Assembly: GCF_037040815.1 (NCBI RefSeq)
Contig: NZ_CP146232.1
Location: 186,001 to 250,000, forward strand
Direction of reading: 5' to 3'
Length of the DNA stretch: 64,000 nt
Source of the DNA: Pararoseomonas sp. SCSIO 73927
GTDB taxonomy: Bacteria > Pseudomonadota > Alphaproteobacteria > Acetobacterales > Acetobacteraceae
In this document: piece after piece, positions 44,745-53,665 of the stretch
Position numbering within the stretch: position 1 is the stretch's first letter
Layout of the letters: every line of letters starts with the position of its first letter
Notes under the pieces: model-generated
What the model saw: only the letters and a program-made list of their open reading frames with translations
Told to the model about the DNA's origin: nothing
Databases searched by the model: none
Made by a program: the position numbers and the translations under genes

Positions 44745-47009
44745 ATGGACGAGGATTTCCGCAAAGCCGCGCTCGACTATCACCGCCTCCCGCGCCCCGG
44801 GAAGCTGGCGATCGAGCCCACCAAGCGCATGGCGACGCAGCGCGACCTGGGCCTGGCCTATTCGCCGGGCGTGGCGGCGGCCTGCATGGAGATCGCGGCG
44901 GATCCGGCCAAGGCCTACGACTACACCACCCGCGGCAACATGGTGGCGGTGATCACCAACGGCACGGCGGTGCTGGGGCTCGGGGCGATTGGCGCGCTGG
45001 CCTCCAAGCCGGTGATGGAGGGCAAGGCGGTCCTCTTCAAGAAGTTCGCCAACATCGATTCCATCGACATCGAGGTGGAGGAGCGCGACCCGGAGAAGTT
45101 CGTGGAGGCGGTGGCCGTCCTCGAGCCCTCCTTCGGGGCCATCAACCTCGAGGACATCAAGGCGCCGGAGTGCTTCGAGATCGAGCGCTCCCTCCGGGCG
45201 CGGATGTCCATTCCCGTCTTCCACGACGACCAGCACGGCACGGCCATCATCGTGGCAGCGGCGGTGCGGAACGGGCTGCTGCTGCAGGAGAAGCCGATCG
45301 AGGCGGCGAAGATCGTCACCTCGGGCGCGGGCGCCGCGGCCCTGGCCTGCCTCGACCTGCTGGTGGCGATGGGCGCGAAGCGCGAGAACATCACGGTCTG
45401 CGACATCGAGGGCGTGGTCTACGAGGGGCGGGAGGTCCTGATGGACCCCTACAAGTCCCGCTACGCCCGCGCGACGGAGGCGCGGACGCTGGCCGATGCC
45501 CTGCCGGGCGCGGACGTGTTCCTTGGGCTGTCGGCGCCCCGCGTGCTGAAGGCGGAGTGGCTGCCCTCCATGGCGCCGAGCCCGCTGATCCTGGCCCTGG
45601 CGAATCCGGAGCCGGAGATCCTGCCGGAGGCGGTGCGGGCGGCGCGGCCGGACGCGATCGTGGCCACGGGGCGCAGCGACTACCCGAACCAGGTCAACAA
45701 CGTCCTGTGTTTCCCCTTCATCTTCCGCGGCGCGCTGGATGCCGGGGCCACCACGATCAACGAGGCGATGAAGGTCGCCTGCGTGGAGGCCATCGCGCGG
45801 CTGGCCCGCGCCGAGGCGAGCGAGGTGGTGGTGGCCGCCTATGGCGGGCAGGCGCCGATCTTCGGGCCGGACTACATCATCCCCAAGCCCTTCGACCCCC
45901 GGCTGATTCTGGAGATCGCGCCGGCCGTGGCGCGGGCGGCGATGGAATCCGGCGTGGCCACCCGGCCGATCGCGGATTTCGACGCCTACCGGGACGGGCT
46001 GGAGCGCTTCGTGTTCCGCTCCGGCGACCTGATGCGCCCGGTGTTTGCCGCGGCGCGCGGCGCCGGCCGGCGCATCGTCTACGGCGAGGGCGAGGACGAG
46101 CGGACGCTGCGCGCCGTGCAGACGGTGCTGGACGAGGGCATCGCCGACCCCGTGCTGATCGGCCGGCGCGAGGTGATCGCCGAGAAGGTGCGCTCCATGG
46201 GCCTGCGGATGGACCTGGAGGACAGCGTGCGGGTCATCGACCCCGGCGCGGACGCGGAGACGCTGGCGCCGCTGCTGGAGACCTACCAGGGCAAGGTCGG
46301 CCGGCGCGGCATCCCGCCCGACGCTGCCGCCCGCGCGCTGCGCACCCGGCCCACCGTTGCCGCCACCATGCTGCTGGAGACGGGGCAGGTGGACGCCGCG
46401 ATCGTGGGCGGGCTGGGCGACTGGATGGCGCACTGGCACCAGGCCTTCGACATCGTGGGCAAGCGCCCCGATGCCGGCCGGGTCTATGCCATGACGGGGG
46501 TGATCCTGCCCGCGGGCACGCTGTTCTTCGTGGACACGCACCTGCTGGTGGACCCGGATGCGGGCCAGATCGCGGAGATGACCCTCCTCGCCTCCGAGGC
46601 GGTGCGGGCCTTCGGCGTGACGCCGCGCGTCGCGCTGCTCTCCCACTCCTCCTTCGGGGCGTCGGACGCGCCTTCCGCCCGCAAGATGCGGCAGGCCCTG
46701 CGGCTGATCCGGGAGCGCGACCCGTCCCTGGAAGTGGATGGCGAGATGCACGCGGACGCGGCGCTGGAGCCGGCCATCCGGTCCCGCGCCGTGGCGGATG
46801 GCCGCCTGACCGGCTCGGCCAACCTGCTGGTCTTCCCGAACCTGGATGCCGCCAACATCGCCTACAACCTGCTGAAGGCGGCGGCGGACGGGCTGCAGGT
46901 GGGGCCGATCCTACTGGGGATGAACAGGCCGGTGCACGTGATGGTGCCGAGCACCACCGCGCGCGGCATCGTCAACCTCTCCGCGATCGCGGCGGCCCAG
47001 ACGGGTTGA
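44745..47009 (+). CDS. maeB: NADP-dependent malic enzyme fused to phosphotransacetylase-like domain
   Basis: A 754-residue enzyme that decarboxylates malate to pyruvate, giving NADPH. The malic enzyme part (1-425) has LGLAYSPGVAAAC, the metal- and malate-binding FHDDQHGTA, the NADP fold SGAGAAALACLDLL, and NPEPEI. The rest is a phosphate-acetyltransferase-like domain (IVYGEGEDERTLRAVQ to STTARGIVNLSAIAA) that is not catalytic in known homologues and instead acts in regulation and assembly. The length is usual for this class. Confidence 0.95.
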   Translation: MDEDFRKAALDYHRLPRPGKLAIEPTKRMATQRDLGLAYSPGVAAACMEIAADPAKAYDYTTRGNMVAVITNGTAVLGLGAIGALASKPVMEGKAVLFKKFANIDSIDIEVEERDPEKFVEAVAVLEPSFGAINLEDIKAPECFEIERSLRARMSIPVFHDDQHGTAIIVAAAVRNGLLLQEKPIEAAKIVTSGAGAAALACLDLLVAMGAKRENITVCDIEGVVYEGREVLMDPYKSRYARATEARTLADALPGADVFLGLSAPRVLKAEWLPSMAPSPLILALANPEPEILPEAVRAARPDAIVATGRSDYPNQVNNVLCFPFIFRGALDAGATTINEAMKVACVEAIARLARAEASEVVVAAYGGQAPIFGPDYIIPKPFDPRLILEIAPAVARAAMESGVATRPIADFDAYRDGLERFVFRSGDLMRPVFAAARGAGRRIVYGEGEDERTLRAVQTVLDEGIADPVLIGRREVIAEKVRSMGLRMDLEDSVRVIDPGADAETLAPLLETYQGKVGRRGIPPDAAARALRTRPTVAATMLLETGQVDAAIVGGLGDWMAHWHQAFDIVGKRPDAGRVYAMTGVILPAGTLFFVDTHLLVDPDAGQIAEMTLLASEAVRAFGVTPRVALLSHSSFGASDAPSARKMRQALRLIRERDPSLEVDGEMHADAALEPAIRSRAVADGRLTGSANLLVFPNLDAANIAYNLLKAAADGLQVGPILLGMNRPVHVMVPSTTARGIVNLSAIAAAQTG

Positions 47010-47026
47010 GAGCGGTGGCCTGAGAG

Positions 47027-47052
47027 GGGCGGCCCGAAAGGCCGCCCTTCCT
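47027..47052. terminator. hairpin between convergent genes
   Basis: GGGCGGCC (47027-47034) and GGCCGCCC (47040-47047) form a perfect 8-bp stem around CGAAA, followed by TTCCT. It lies between the end of the malic enzyme gene and the end of the minus-strand periplasmic protein gene and could serve both. Confidence 0.6.
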
Positions 47053-47057
47053 GGGGA

Positions 47058-48770
47058 TCAGGGCCTGGGCGGCGCTGGGATGACGATGGACGACGGGGGC
47101 GTCGCCATCGCGGGCCTCGGCGGGGTGGCGGTGACGGTGAGGCCGAAGTCGCGGACCAGCTGGTCCGGCGGCAGGCCGGCCGCCCCCATCATCTCCATCA
47201 TCGGCACAGGCTTGGCCGGGCGCAGGGCGATCTCGATGCTGCCGAGGTCCCGCGCAAAGGCTGCCAGGGCCTCCCGCATCCGGCGGATCTCCGGCGCCTC
47301 CTTCGGCCCGCTGCCCGGCACGGGGGTGCGGAGCGCCATGGTGGCGTAGCGCTCCCGCAGCTGGCGCTCCGGCACCCTCTCCTGCGCGGCCTGCTGCGCC
47401 AGCACGGCGCGGAGCAGCCCGTCCTCCGTGTAGCGGACGGAGAAGGCGGCGATGGACCAGTTGCCGACGAGGGCGAAGGGGTCGTCCGTGGCCGGGGCGG
47501 GCGCTCCCTCCTTCGGCACCTCCACGCCACGGACATCCATGGTGAAGCCAAGGCTGCCCATGCCCATGGCCTGGATGGCGAAGGGGTCGGCGGTCATCCG
47601 CCCCTCCGGCGTCAGCCTCGCGGCCATGCCGATGCGGGCCAGAACCTCCTTGAAGCCCAGCCCGGCCAGCCAGGCGCCGCCGAACTCGTCGGGCAGGTTG
47701 AAGCCGATCCCCTCGACGGTCGCCGAGCTGACCTGCGTGGCCGGGGCGGCGGGGTCCCAGCCGCTGGTGACGCGCATCTCGCCCACCCGGACCAGCGGCG
47801 CGCCGCGGGAGGAGATGACGAGGCCCTGCATCTCGCCGGACTGCTCCTGGCCCTGCACGGGCTGGGGCGGGTTCACGTCGGTGGCGAAGGCGCGGGCCAT
47901 GTCGCGCAGCGGCACGCCGGACGCGCGCAGCCGGCCGAGATCGGCGGCGAAGGGACCGGTATCGGCGCTGGAGCCCTCCACGCGCAGGCCCTCGGCGACC
48001 AGGTTCGTGTTGCGCCCCTCGCCCCAGGCCTCCGCCTGGACCCGGCCGAGGCGGATGGCGACGTCGTCCTTCTCCACCCGCAGTTCCACGCCTTCCAGCA
48101 GGGCGGCGTCGGCGGCCAGGGCCCAGGGGTCCACCTCCGCGCCGATGCGCGGCACGGTGGCGCCGGCAAGGCGGGCGCGGCCGAGCGCCATGCGCGTCTC
48201 GCCCTTGCTGCGGTCCAGGAAGCTCAGCCCTTCCAGCACGGCCTCGCCGAGGCGGCCGGGGGCGTAGCCGGTGACGGAGGCGCGGCCGAGCGAGGCCTCG
48301 CCCCGGCCGGGAGCGTCCACGCGAAGCCCTTCGGCGGTGCCGGATTCGATGGCGGCGGCGGACCAGTCCACCGGGGTCCCGGCGGCGCCCGGCGGCAGGA
48401 CGAGGCCGGCGAGGCTGACGCGGCCGAGGGTGGCCACCATCGGGCCGGGGGCGTCGCCGCGCTTCGCCTCCTCCAGCCGCACGCCGCTGGCGGTGGCGTT
48501 CGCGACACGGTCGTTGGCCAGCCCGGCGAGGGTGACCTCCTCCATCGTCAGGCGGTTGGGGCCCTGGCGGAGGGAGACGCCGGCGAGGCGGGCGGCGCCT
48601 GTGACAGGGTCCACGCGGCGCTCCCGCCACTCCAGCGTGGCACCGGGGCCGAGCGCGGTGCGGAGGCGCTCGATCGCGGCGTCGAGCTGGCGCTCCGCCT
48701 CCGCCTGGGCGAGGGCGCCGAGGGCGACGGGGAGGGCGAAGCAGCCCGCGAGGAGCAGTCGGCGATACAT
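47058..48770 (-). CDS. periplasmic repeat protein of unknown function
   Basis: A 570-residue exported protein with a signal peptide (cleavage after about 22 residues, ALAQAEA). Between about 60 and 300 there are at least five imperfect repeats of about 40 residues, each with a Glu-Gly-Leu/Val strand and an LGRxxxxG turn (AEGLRV...LGRASVTG, LEGLSF...LGRARLAG, LEGVEL...LGRVQAEA, AEGLRV...LGRLRASG). That rhythm suggests a long beta structure such as in AsmA- or DUF945-like proteins, though I cannot assign a family. The second half is less regular and ends in a Pro-rich tail. Confidence 0.65.
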   Translation of the reverse strand: MYRRLLLAGCFALPVALGALAQAEAERQLDAAIERLRTALGPGATLEWRERRVDPVTGAARLAGVSLRQGPNRLTMEEVTLAGLANDRVANATASGVRLEEAKRGDAPGPMVATLGRVSLAGLVLPPGAAGTPVDWSAAAIESGTAEGLRVDAPGRGEASLGRASVTGYAPGRLGEAVLEGLSFLDRSKGETRMALGRARLAGATVPRIGAEVDPWALAADAALLEGVELRVEKDDVAIRLGRVQAEAWGEGRNTNLVAEGLRVEGSSADTGPFAADLGRLRASGVPLRDMARAFATDVNPPQPVQGQEQSGEMQGLVISSRGAPLVRVGEMRVTSGWDPAAPATQVSSATVEGIGFNLPDEFGGAWLAGLGFKEVLARIGMAARLTPEGRMTADPFAIQAMGMGSLGFTMDVRGVEVPKEGAPAPATDDPFALVGNWSIAAFSVRYTEDGLLRAVLAQQAAQERVPERQLRERYATMALRTPVPGSGPKEAPEIRRMREALAAFARDLGSIEIALRPAKPVPMMEMMGAAGLPPDQLVRDFGLTVTATPPRPAMATPPSSIVIPAPPRP

Positions 48771-48878
48771 GCGGCGTCTCCTTTGTTCCCGGTCAGGCTA
48801 GGGGCGGCAGGGGAGGCTTGCCAATCAAGCCCGCGCCAGCCGTTCCGCCGGGCGGGGGGACGCACCATCTCCTCCGGA

Positions 48879-49574
48879 ATGGCCCAGCCGCCGGTTCCCG
48901 CCCCCGCCCCCTCCTCCGTCGTGGACGCCTTCCTGCGGAAGGCCGCCCTGGTGCCCGCGCTGCGGGCCGCGGCCCTTCCGCCCCGCCTGCTCTTCGCGGT
49001 GGACGCGACCGCCAGCCGCCAGCCCACCTGGGACCGCGCCTGCCACCTGCAGGCCGGGATGTTCGCGGCGGCCGGGCGGCTCTCCGTCAGCCTCGCCTAC
49101 TACCGGGGGCACGGGGAGTTCCGCGCCACGCCCTTCCTGGCCGATGCGCGGGCCCTGGCGGGGGCGATGACGGGGGTGGATTGCCGGGGCGGCCACACGC
49201 AGATCCTGCGCCTGCTGCGCCACGCCGAATCGGAGGCGGCGCGGGAGAGGCTGCACGCCCTGGTCTTCGTCGGCGACGCGGTGGAGGAGGAGGCGGGCCC
49301 CATCCTGGCCGCCGCGGCGCGGCTGGGGGCGCGGGGCGTGCCGGGCTTCGTCTTCCAGGAGGGTGACGATCCCGGTGCCACGCCGGTTCTGCGCGGGATC
49401 GCGCGGGCCAGCGGCGGGGCCTGGGCGCCCTTCGATCACCGCAGCGGCGACGCGCTGGCGGCCCTGCTGCGCGGCGCCGCCGCCTTCGCGGCGGGCGGGC
49501 GGGAGGCGCTGGCGAGGCTTCCGGAAGCCGCGGCCCTGCTGGCGCAGCTTCCGGCGCCGGGGGCGGGGCAGTGA
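48879..49574 (+). CDS. VWA-like domain protein paired with DnaJ protein
   Basis: A 231-residue soluble protein. The stretch LLFAVDATASRQPTWDRA carries a DxTxS version of the MIDAS metal-binding motif of von Willebrand A domains; later RGGHTQILRLLRHAE gives the Thr of the site, and LHALVFVGDAVEE gives the Asp. It is followed at a GTGA overlap by a membrane DnaJ protein, a pairing seen in related bacteria. Role unknown; perhaps substrate selection for a chaperone at the membrane. Confidence 0.75.
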   Translation: MAQPPVPAPAPSSVVDAFLRKAALVPALRAAALPPRLLFAVDATASRQPTWDRACHLQAGMFAAAGRLSVSLAYYRGHGEFRATPFLADARALAGAMTGVDCRGGHTQILRLLRHAESEAARERLHALVFVGDAVEEEAGPILAAAARLGARGVPGFVFQEGDDPGATPVLRGIARASGGAWAPFDHRSGDALAALLRGAAAFAAGGREALARLPEAAALLAQLPAPGAGQ

Positions 49575-50242
49575 TCGCGCTCGCGGCCGGGGCGGCGCTG
49601 CTGGCGCTCGTGCTGGGCGGGCTGGCCGCCTTCGCCCGGGCCAGCGTGGCGCAGGTGAAGCTGGGGGCCGCGATGCTGGCCGCCGGGTTCGGGATCGTCC
49701 TCGCCGCCGTGCTGCTGTTGTCCGGCCGGGTGGGGCAGGTGTTCTGGGTCGCGACGCTTTTCGTGCCCGTCCTCTGGCGCTGGTGGCGGGCACGGCGGCC
49801 CCCCTCCCCGCTCGGCGGCGCGCCGGTGGACGAGGTGGAGACGGCGATGCTGGCCATGCGGCTCGATCCCGCGTCCGGCACCCTGTCCGGGCGGGTTCGG
49901 CGCGGGCGGCAGGCCGGGCGGGACCTGGCGGACCTCTCCGTGGAGGCGCTGCGGGACCTGCTGGCCGAGGCGGCGGCGGACGACCCGGAGAGCGTGCCGC
50001 TGATCGAGGCCTGGGCGGACCGCGCGCACCCCGGCTGGCGCGCGGGCGGGGATGGGACCGGCGCGGCGCCCGTCTCAGACCGGGCGGAGGCGCTGGCGGT
50101 GCTCGGCGTGTCGGAGGGGGCGACGGCGGACGAGATCCGGGCCGCCCATGCCCGGCTGATGCGGATCGCCCACCCCGATGCCGGCGGCTCGGACTGGCTG
50201 GCGGCCCGCCTCAACGCGGCACGGGACATTCTCCTCGGCTGA
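49571..50242 (+). CDS. membrane-anchored DnaJ-domain protein
   Basis: A 223-residue protein with two or three N-terminal membrane helices (1-70), a middle helical segment (VETAMLAMRLDPASGTLSGRV to LIEAWADRAHPGW) and a J domain at the C-terminus, ending AHARLMRIAHPDAGGSDWLAARLNAARDILL with the HPD motif that stimulates DnaK. The layout is like DjlA or Tim14-type proteins. It overlaps the VWA gene by 4 bp and has 86 bp before galU. Confidence 0.82.
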   Translation: MIALAAGAALLALVLGGLAAFARASVAQVKLGAAMLAAGFGIVLAAVLLLSGRVGQVFWVATLFVPVLWRWWRARRPPSPLGGAPVDEVETAMLAMRLDPASGTLSGRVRRGRQAGRDLADLSVEALRDLLAEAAADDPESVPLIEAWADRAHPGWRAGGDGTGAAPVSDRAEALAVLGVSEGATADEIRAAHARLMRIAHPDAGGSDWLAARLNAARDILLG

Positions 50243-50328
50243 GACGACGCCTGCAACCTCCGGGCGCATTCCCAAGTGCCCCGAGGCGTGGCAAACCTCC
50301 CCCGCAACACAGGTCGGGAATCGACAAC

Positions 50329-51201
50329 GTGCCGAAGCCCCTCAAGAAGGCCGTCCTTCCGGTCGCCGGTCTGGGCACCCGCTTCCTGCCCGCCACCAAG
50401 GCGCTGGCGAAGGAAATGCTGCCCGTCGTGGACAAGCCCCTCATCCAGTACGCGGTGGAGGAGGCGCGGGACGCCGGGATCGAGCAGTTCTGCTTCATCA
50501 CCGGCCGCGGCAAGACCGCGATCGTCGAGCACTTCGACGTGGCCTACGAGCTGGAGCGCACCCTGAAGGAGCGCGCCAAGGACCAGATCCTGGCCGAGCT
50601 GCGCGCCAGCGCTGTGGAGCCGGGCTCCATCACCACCGTGCGCCAGCAGGTGCCGATGGGCCTGGGCCACGCGATCTGGTGCGCCCGCACCTTCATCGGG
50701 GACGACCCCTTCGCCATCCTGCTGCCGGACGACCTGATGCAGTGCGAGGTCTCCTGCACGAAGCAGCTGGCCGATGCCTATCAGGAGACGGGCGGCAACG
50801 TGGTGGCCATCGAGGAAGTCCCGATGGAGCGCGTGAACAAGTACGGCGTCCTCGACGTGCAGGAGGACAAGGGCCGGCTGGTGTCCGTGAAGGGGCTGGT
50901 CGAGAAGCCGAAGGTGGAGGAGGCGCCCTCCAACCTTACCATCATCGGCCGTTACGTCCTGATGCCGGAGGTGGTGCACTACCTCTCCGCCATGGAGAAG
51001 GGCGCGGGCGGCGAGGTGCAGCTGACGGACGGCATGGCGAAGCTGATCGGCCGGCAGCCCTTCCACGGGCTGCGCTACGAGGGCCGGCGCTTCGACTGCG
51101 GCGACAAGGCCGGCTACCTGGAGGCGCAGATCGCCTTCGCGCTGAAGCGGCAGGACCTGGCGGGCGCGGTGCGCGAGTTCCTGCCGAAGTACCTGGGCTA
51201 G
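50329..51201 (+). CDS. galU: UTP-glucose-1-phosphate uridylyltransferase
   Basis: A 290-residue nucleotidyltransferase that makes UDP-glucose. The nucleotide loop GLGTRFLPATKALAKEMLP, PLIQYAVEEA, the Asp pair in LLPDDLM, the Lys-containing LVEKPKVEEAPSN and the FDCGDKAGYLEA motif are all present. GTG at 50329 is taken as the start; its ribosome site is poor. It and the mutase gene downstream supply sugar nucleotides for the envelope. Confidence 0.94.
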   Translation: MPKPLKKAVLPVAGLGTRFLPATKALAKEMLPVVDKPLIQYAVEEARDAGIEQFCFITGRGKTAIVEHFDVAYELERTLKERAKDQILAELRASAVEPGSITTVRQQVPMGLGHAIWCARTFIGDDPFAILLPDDLMQCEVSCTKQLADAYQETGGNVVAIEEVPMERVNKYGVLDVQEDKGRLVSVKGLVEKPKVEEAPSNLTIIGRYVLMPEVVHYLSAMEKGAGGEVQLTDGMAKLIGRQPFHGLRYEGRRFDCGDKAGYLEAQIAFALKRQDLAGAVREFLPKYLG

Positions 51202-51481
51202 GGCCAGGATCGGGGCCGGGGCGGCCACTGGCCGTGCCCTCCCTGGAGTTCTCGGGGCGCGGCCGCGGCAGCGGGCGCGCCCTTGCTGTTGACGCCCCAT
51301 CTGTCGAGGATCGGGCTGTTGATGATCGGGAATAAACGTTGTGCTTTCCCGTCCTGGTGCCTCACGGCCGCCATGAAGGACGACACTACTCCCGACCTGC
51401 GTAACGCCTGGTGCCCCGCCGCATGCCGCGGCCGCGGGTTCCCTCACCAGTCCACCGGACTCCTCTGAGACACGAGACGCC
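51202..51481. other. 280-bp gap between galU and mutase genes
   Basis: No gene is supported. The gap begins with GC-rich sequence and has an AT-richer stretch (51285-51345: TTGACG, then TTGATGATCGGGAATAAACG) that may hold a promoter for the downstream mutase, so the two genes may be transcribed separately. No clean -10 box can be pointed out. Confidence 0.35.
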
Positions 51482-52894
51482 ATGCCAAGCTTCAGCCACC
51501 GCTTCGACGCGACGAGCCTGCGGGAGTACGACATCCGCGGCGTGGTCGGGAAAACCCTCTCCGGGGAGGACGCCTTCGCCATCGGCCGGGTCTTCGGCTC
51601 CATCGTCTCCCGGAAGGGGGGCGCGAAGGTGGCGGTGGGGTATGATGGCCGCCTCTCCTCCCCGATGCTGGAGGAGCGGCTGGTAGCCGGGCTGATGGCT
51701 TCCGGCATGGAGGTGATCCGCATCGGCTGCGCGCCGACGCCGATGCTCTACTTCGCCGCCTACCACTTCGGCACCGACGGCGCCGTGATGGTGACGGGCA
51801 GCCACAACCCGCCGGACTACAACGGCTTCAAGTCCATGATCGGCAAGAAGCCCTTCTTCGGCGCGGACATCCAGAACCTCGGCAAGATGGCGGCCGCGGG
51901 CGACGTGGTGGAGGAGGCGCAGGGCTCCTCCCGCCAGGAGGACATCGCGGAGCAGTACGTGGCGCGGCTGATGCAGGACTACGACGGCGGCGAGCGGAAG
52001 CTGAAGGTGGTGTGGGACCCCGGCAACGGATCGGGCGCCGAGATCACCAAGATGCTGGCGGCCCGCCTGCCGGGCGAGCACGTCGTCATCAACGGGGAGA
52101 TCGACGGCAATTTCCCGGCGCACCACCCCGACCCGACAGTGGCGAAGAACCTGGAGCAGATCATCGCGGAGGTCGCGCGCCAGGGGGCCGATCTCGGCAT
52201 CGCCTTCGACGGTGACGCGGACCGCATCGGCGTGGTGGACGACAAGGGCAACATCTTCTTCGGCGACCAGCTGATGGTGGTGCTGGCGCGGGACGTACTG
52301 AAGAACAAGCCGGGCGCCACGATCATCGCGGACGTGAAGGCCAGCCAGGTGCTGTTCGACGAGATCGCGGTGGCCGGCGGCACGCCGATGATGTGGAAGA
52401 CCGGCCACTCCCTCATCAAGTCCAAGATGGCGGAGACCGGGGCGCCGCTGGCGGGCGAGATGTCCGGCCACATCTTCTTCGCGGACAAGTGGTACGGCTT
52501 CGACGACGCGCCCTACTCCGCCGTGCGGCTGCTCGGGATCGTGGCGCGGATGAGCGAGCGGCTCTCCGCCGTGCGGGACGCCATGCCGAAGGTAATCAAC
52601 ACGCCGGAGCTGCGCTTCGACTGCGCCGAGGACCGCAAGTTCAAGGTGGTGGCCGAGGTCAAGGACCGACTGGCCGCCGAGGGCGCGCGCGTGCAGGACG
52701 TGGACGGCGTGCGCGTGCTGACGGAGGACGGCTGGTGGCTGCTCCGCGCCTCCAACACCCAAGCCGTGCTCGTGGCCCGCGCCGAGGCGAAGACCGAGGA
52801 AGGGCTGGAGCGGCTGAAGGCCGGGATCGCGCGGCAGCTCGAGGCGAGCGGGCTGGCGGCGCCGGACTTCTCCGGGGAGAATGCCGGCCACTGA
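51482..52894 (+). CDS. manB: phosphomannomutase/phosphoglucomutase
   Basis: A 470-residue alpha-D-phosphohexomutase of the AlgC/PMM-PGM class. The phosphoserine loop is TGSHNPP with Ser107, the magnesium loop is FDGDADRIG (about 241-249), the sugar-binding loop is GEMSGH, and the C-terminal phosphate loop is LRASNTQ. It converts glucose-6-phosphate or mannose-6-phosphate to the 1-phosphates that GalU and GDP-mannose enzymes use. An algC/pgm name would fit as well. Confidence 0.93.
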   Translation: MPSFSHRFDATSLREYDIRGVVGKTLSGEDAFAIGRVFGSIVSRKGGAKVAVGYDGRLSSPMLEERLVAGLMASGMEVIRIGCAPTPMLYFAAYHFGTDGAVMVTGSHNPPDYNGFKSMIGKKPFFGADIQNLGKMAAAGDVVEEAQGSSRQEDIAEQYVARLMQDYDGGERKLKVVWDPGNGSGAEITKMLAARLPGEHVVINGEIDGNFPAHHPDPTVAKNLEQIIAEVARQGADLGIAFDGDADRIGVVDDKGNIFFGDQLMVVLARDVLKNKPGATIIADVKASQVLFDEIAVAGGTPMMWKTGHSLIKSKMAETGAPLAGEMSGHIFFADKWYGFDDAPYSAVRLLGIVARMSERLSAVRDAMPKVINTPELRFDCAEDRKFKVVAEVKDRLAAEGARVQDVDGVRVLTEDGWWLLRASNTQAVLVARAEAKTEEGLERLKAGIARQLEASGLAAPDFSGENAGH

Positions 52895-53008
52895 GGCCGG
52901 TCCTTCTCTGAGGCACCCTGCCGGGCCGGCGCGTTCTCGCGCGCCGGTCCGGCGAGCCCCGTCCGTCGGGCCATTCTCCCGCTGCGGGGCTTGCGCCAGG
53001 ATGGCGCC

Positions 53009-53617
53009 ATGCGACGCCGCCCCTTTCTCCTGCTTCTCGCCGCCGGCCCGGCCCTCGCACAGGCGCCGCGCTTTCTCGGGACGGAGGAGGCCGTCGCGCT
53101 GCTCCGTGCGGGCGGCGTGAACGTCTACATGCGCCACGCGATCACGGATCGCGGACAGGTGGATTCGGGCCGCCTGGGTGATCGTGCCGGGCAGCGCAAC
53201 CTCAGCCCGGCCGGCGAGGCGCAGGCGCGGGATCTCGGCGCCGCTTTGCGTAGCCTCGGAATTTCCATGGCGGAGGTGCTGACGAGCGAGGTGTTCCGGG
53301 CGCAGGACACGGCGCGGCTCGCCTTCGGCTCGGCGCGCCTCCATCCCGCCCTCATCGCCGACGACTACACGGCGCGCGGCGCGCACCAGGACGCGGCGGA
53401 GGTCTCCGCGATGCTGGCCGGCCCGGTGGATGGCGGGAACCGCGTGATGGTCGGGCACATCGTGCCGCTCGGGCTCATCCTCGGCCGTTCCCTAGCCCAG
53501 GCCGAGTTCCCGGAGGGGAGCCTCGCCCTGTTCCGGCCGGCGGAGGGCCGCTGGCACCTGGCCGGTGTCGTCCCGGCCGAGGCGCTGATCCTGGCGGCCC
53601 GCTCAGGGGTCCCCTGA
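53009..53617 (+). CDS. exported histidine phosphatase family protein
   Basis: A 202-residue periplasmic protein with a signal peptide (MRRRPFLLLLAAGPALAQA). It carries a branch-2-like histidine phosphatase core with catalytic MRHAITDRG (Arg42, His43), an acid region and the second His in VMVGHIVPLG. Its phosphohistidine loop reads RHA instead of the usual RHG. It resembles Ais/SixA-like proteins, but the substrate is unknown. ATG 53009 was preferred to an upstream TTG because the signal peptide starts cleanly there. Confidence 0.82.
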   Translation: MRRRPFLLLLAAGPALAQAPRFLGTEEAVALLRAGGVNVYMRHAITDRGQVDSGRLGDRAGQRNLSPAGEAQARDLGAALRSLGISMAEVLTSEVFRAQDTARLAFGSARLHPALIADDYTARGAHQDAAEVSAMLAGPVDGGNRVMVGHIVPLGLILGRSLAQAEFPEGSLALFRPAEGRWHLAGVVPAEALILAARSGVP

Positions 53618-53665
53618 CGGCCGGGCGCGGCGCCGGTAGGATCGGCGCGATCACGGAGCGACCCC

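Noticed and set aside
45170-47023. A long overlapping frame (617 codons) within the malic enzyme gene
   Set aside because: It is a Gly/Arg/Ala-rich shifted frame, and the true frame carries every malic enzyme motif.
51288-51301. CCCCATCT near a TTG element, resembling a sigma-32 -10 box ahead of the mutase gene
   Set aside because: No CTTGAAA-like element at the right distance was found, and the downstream gene is not a heat-shock type.
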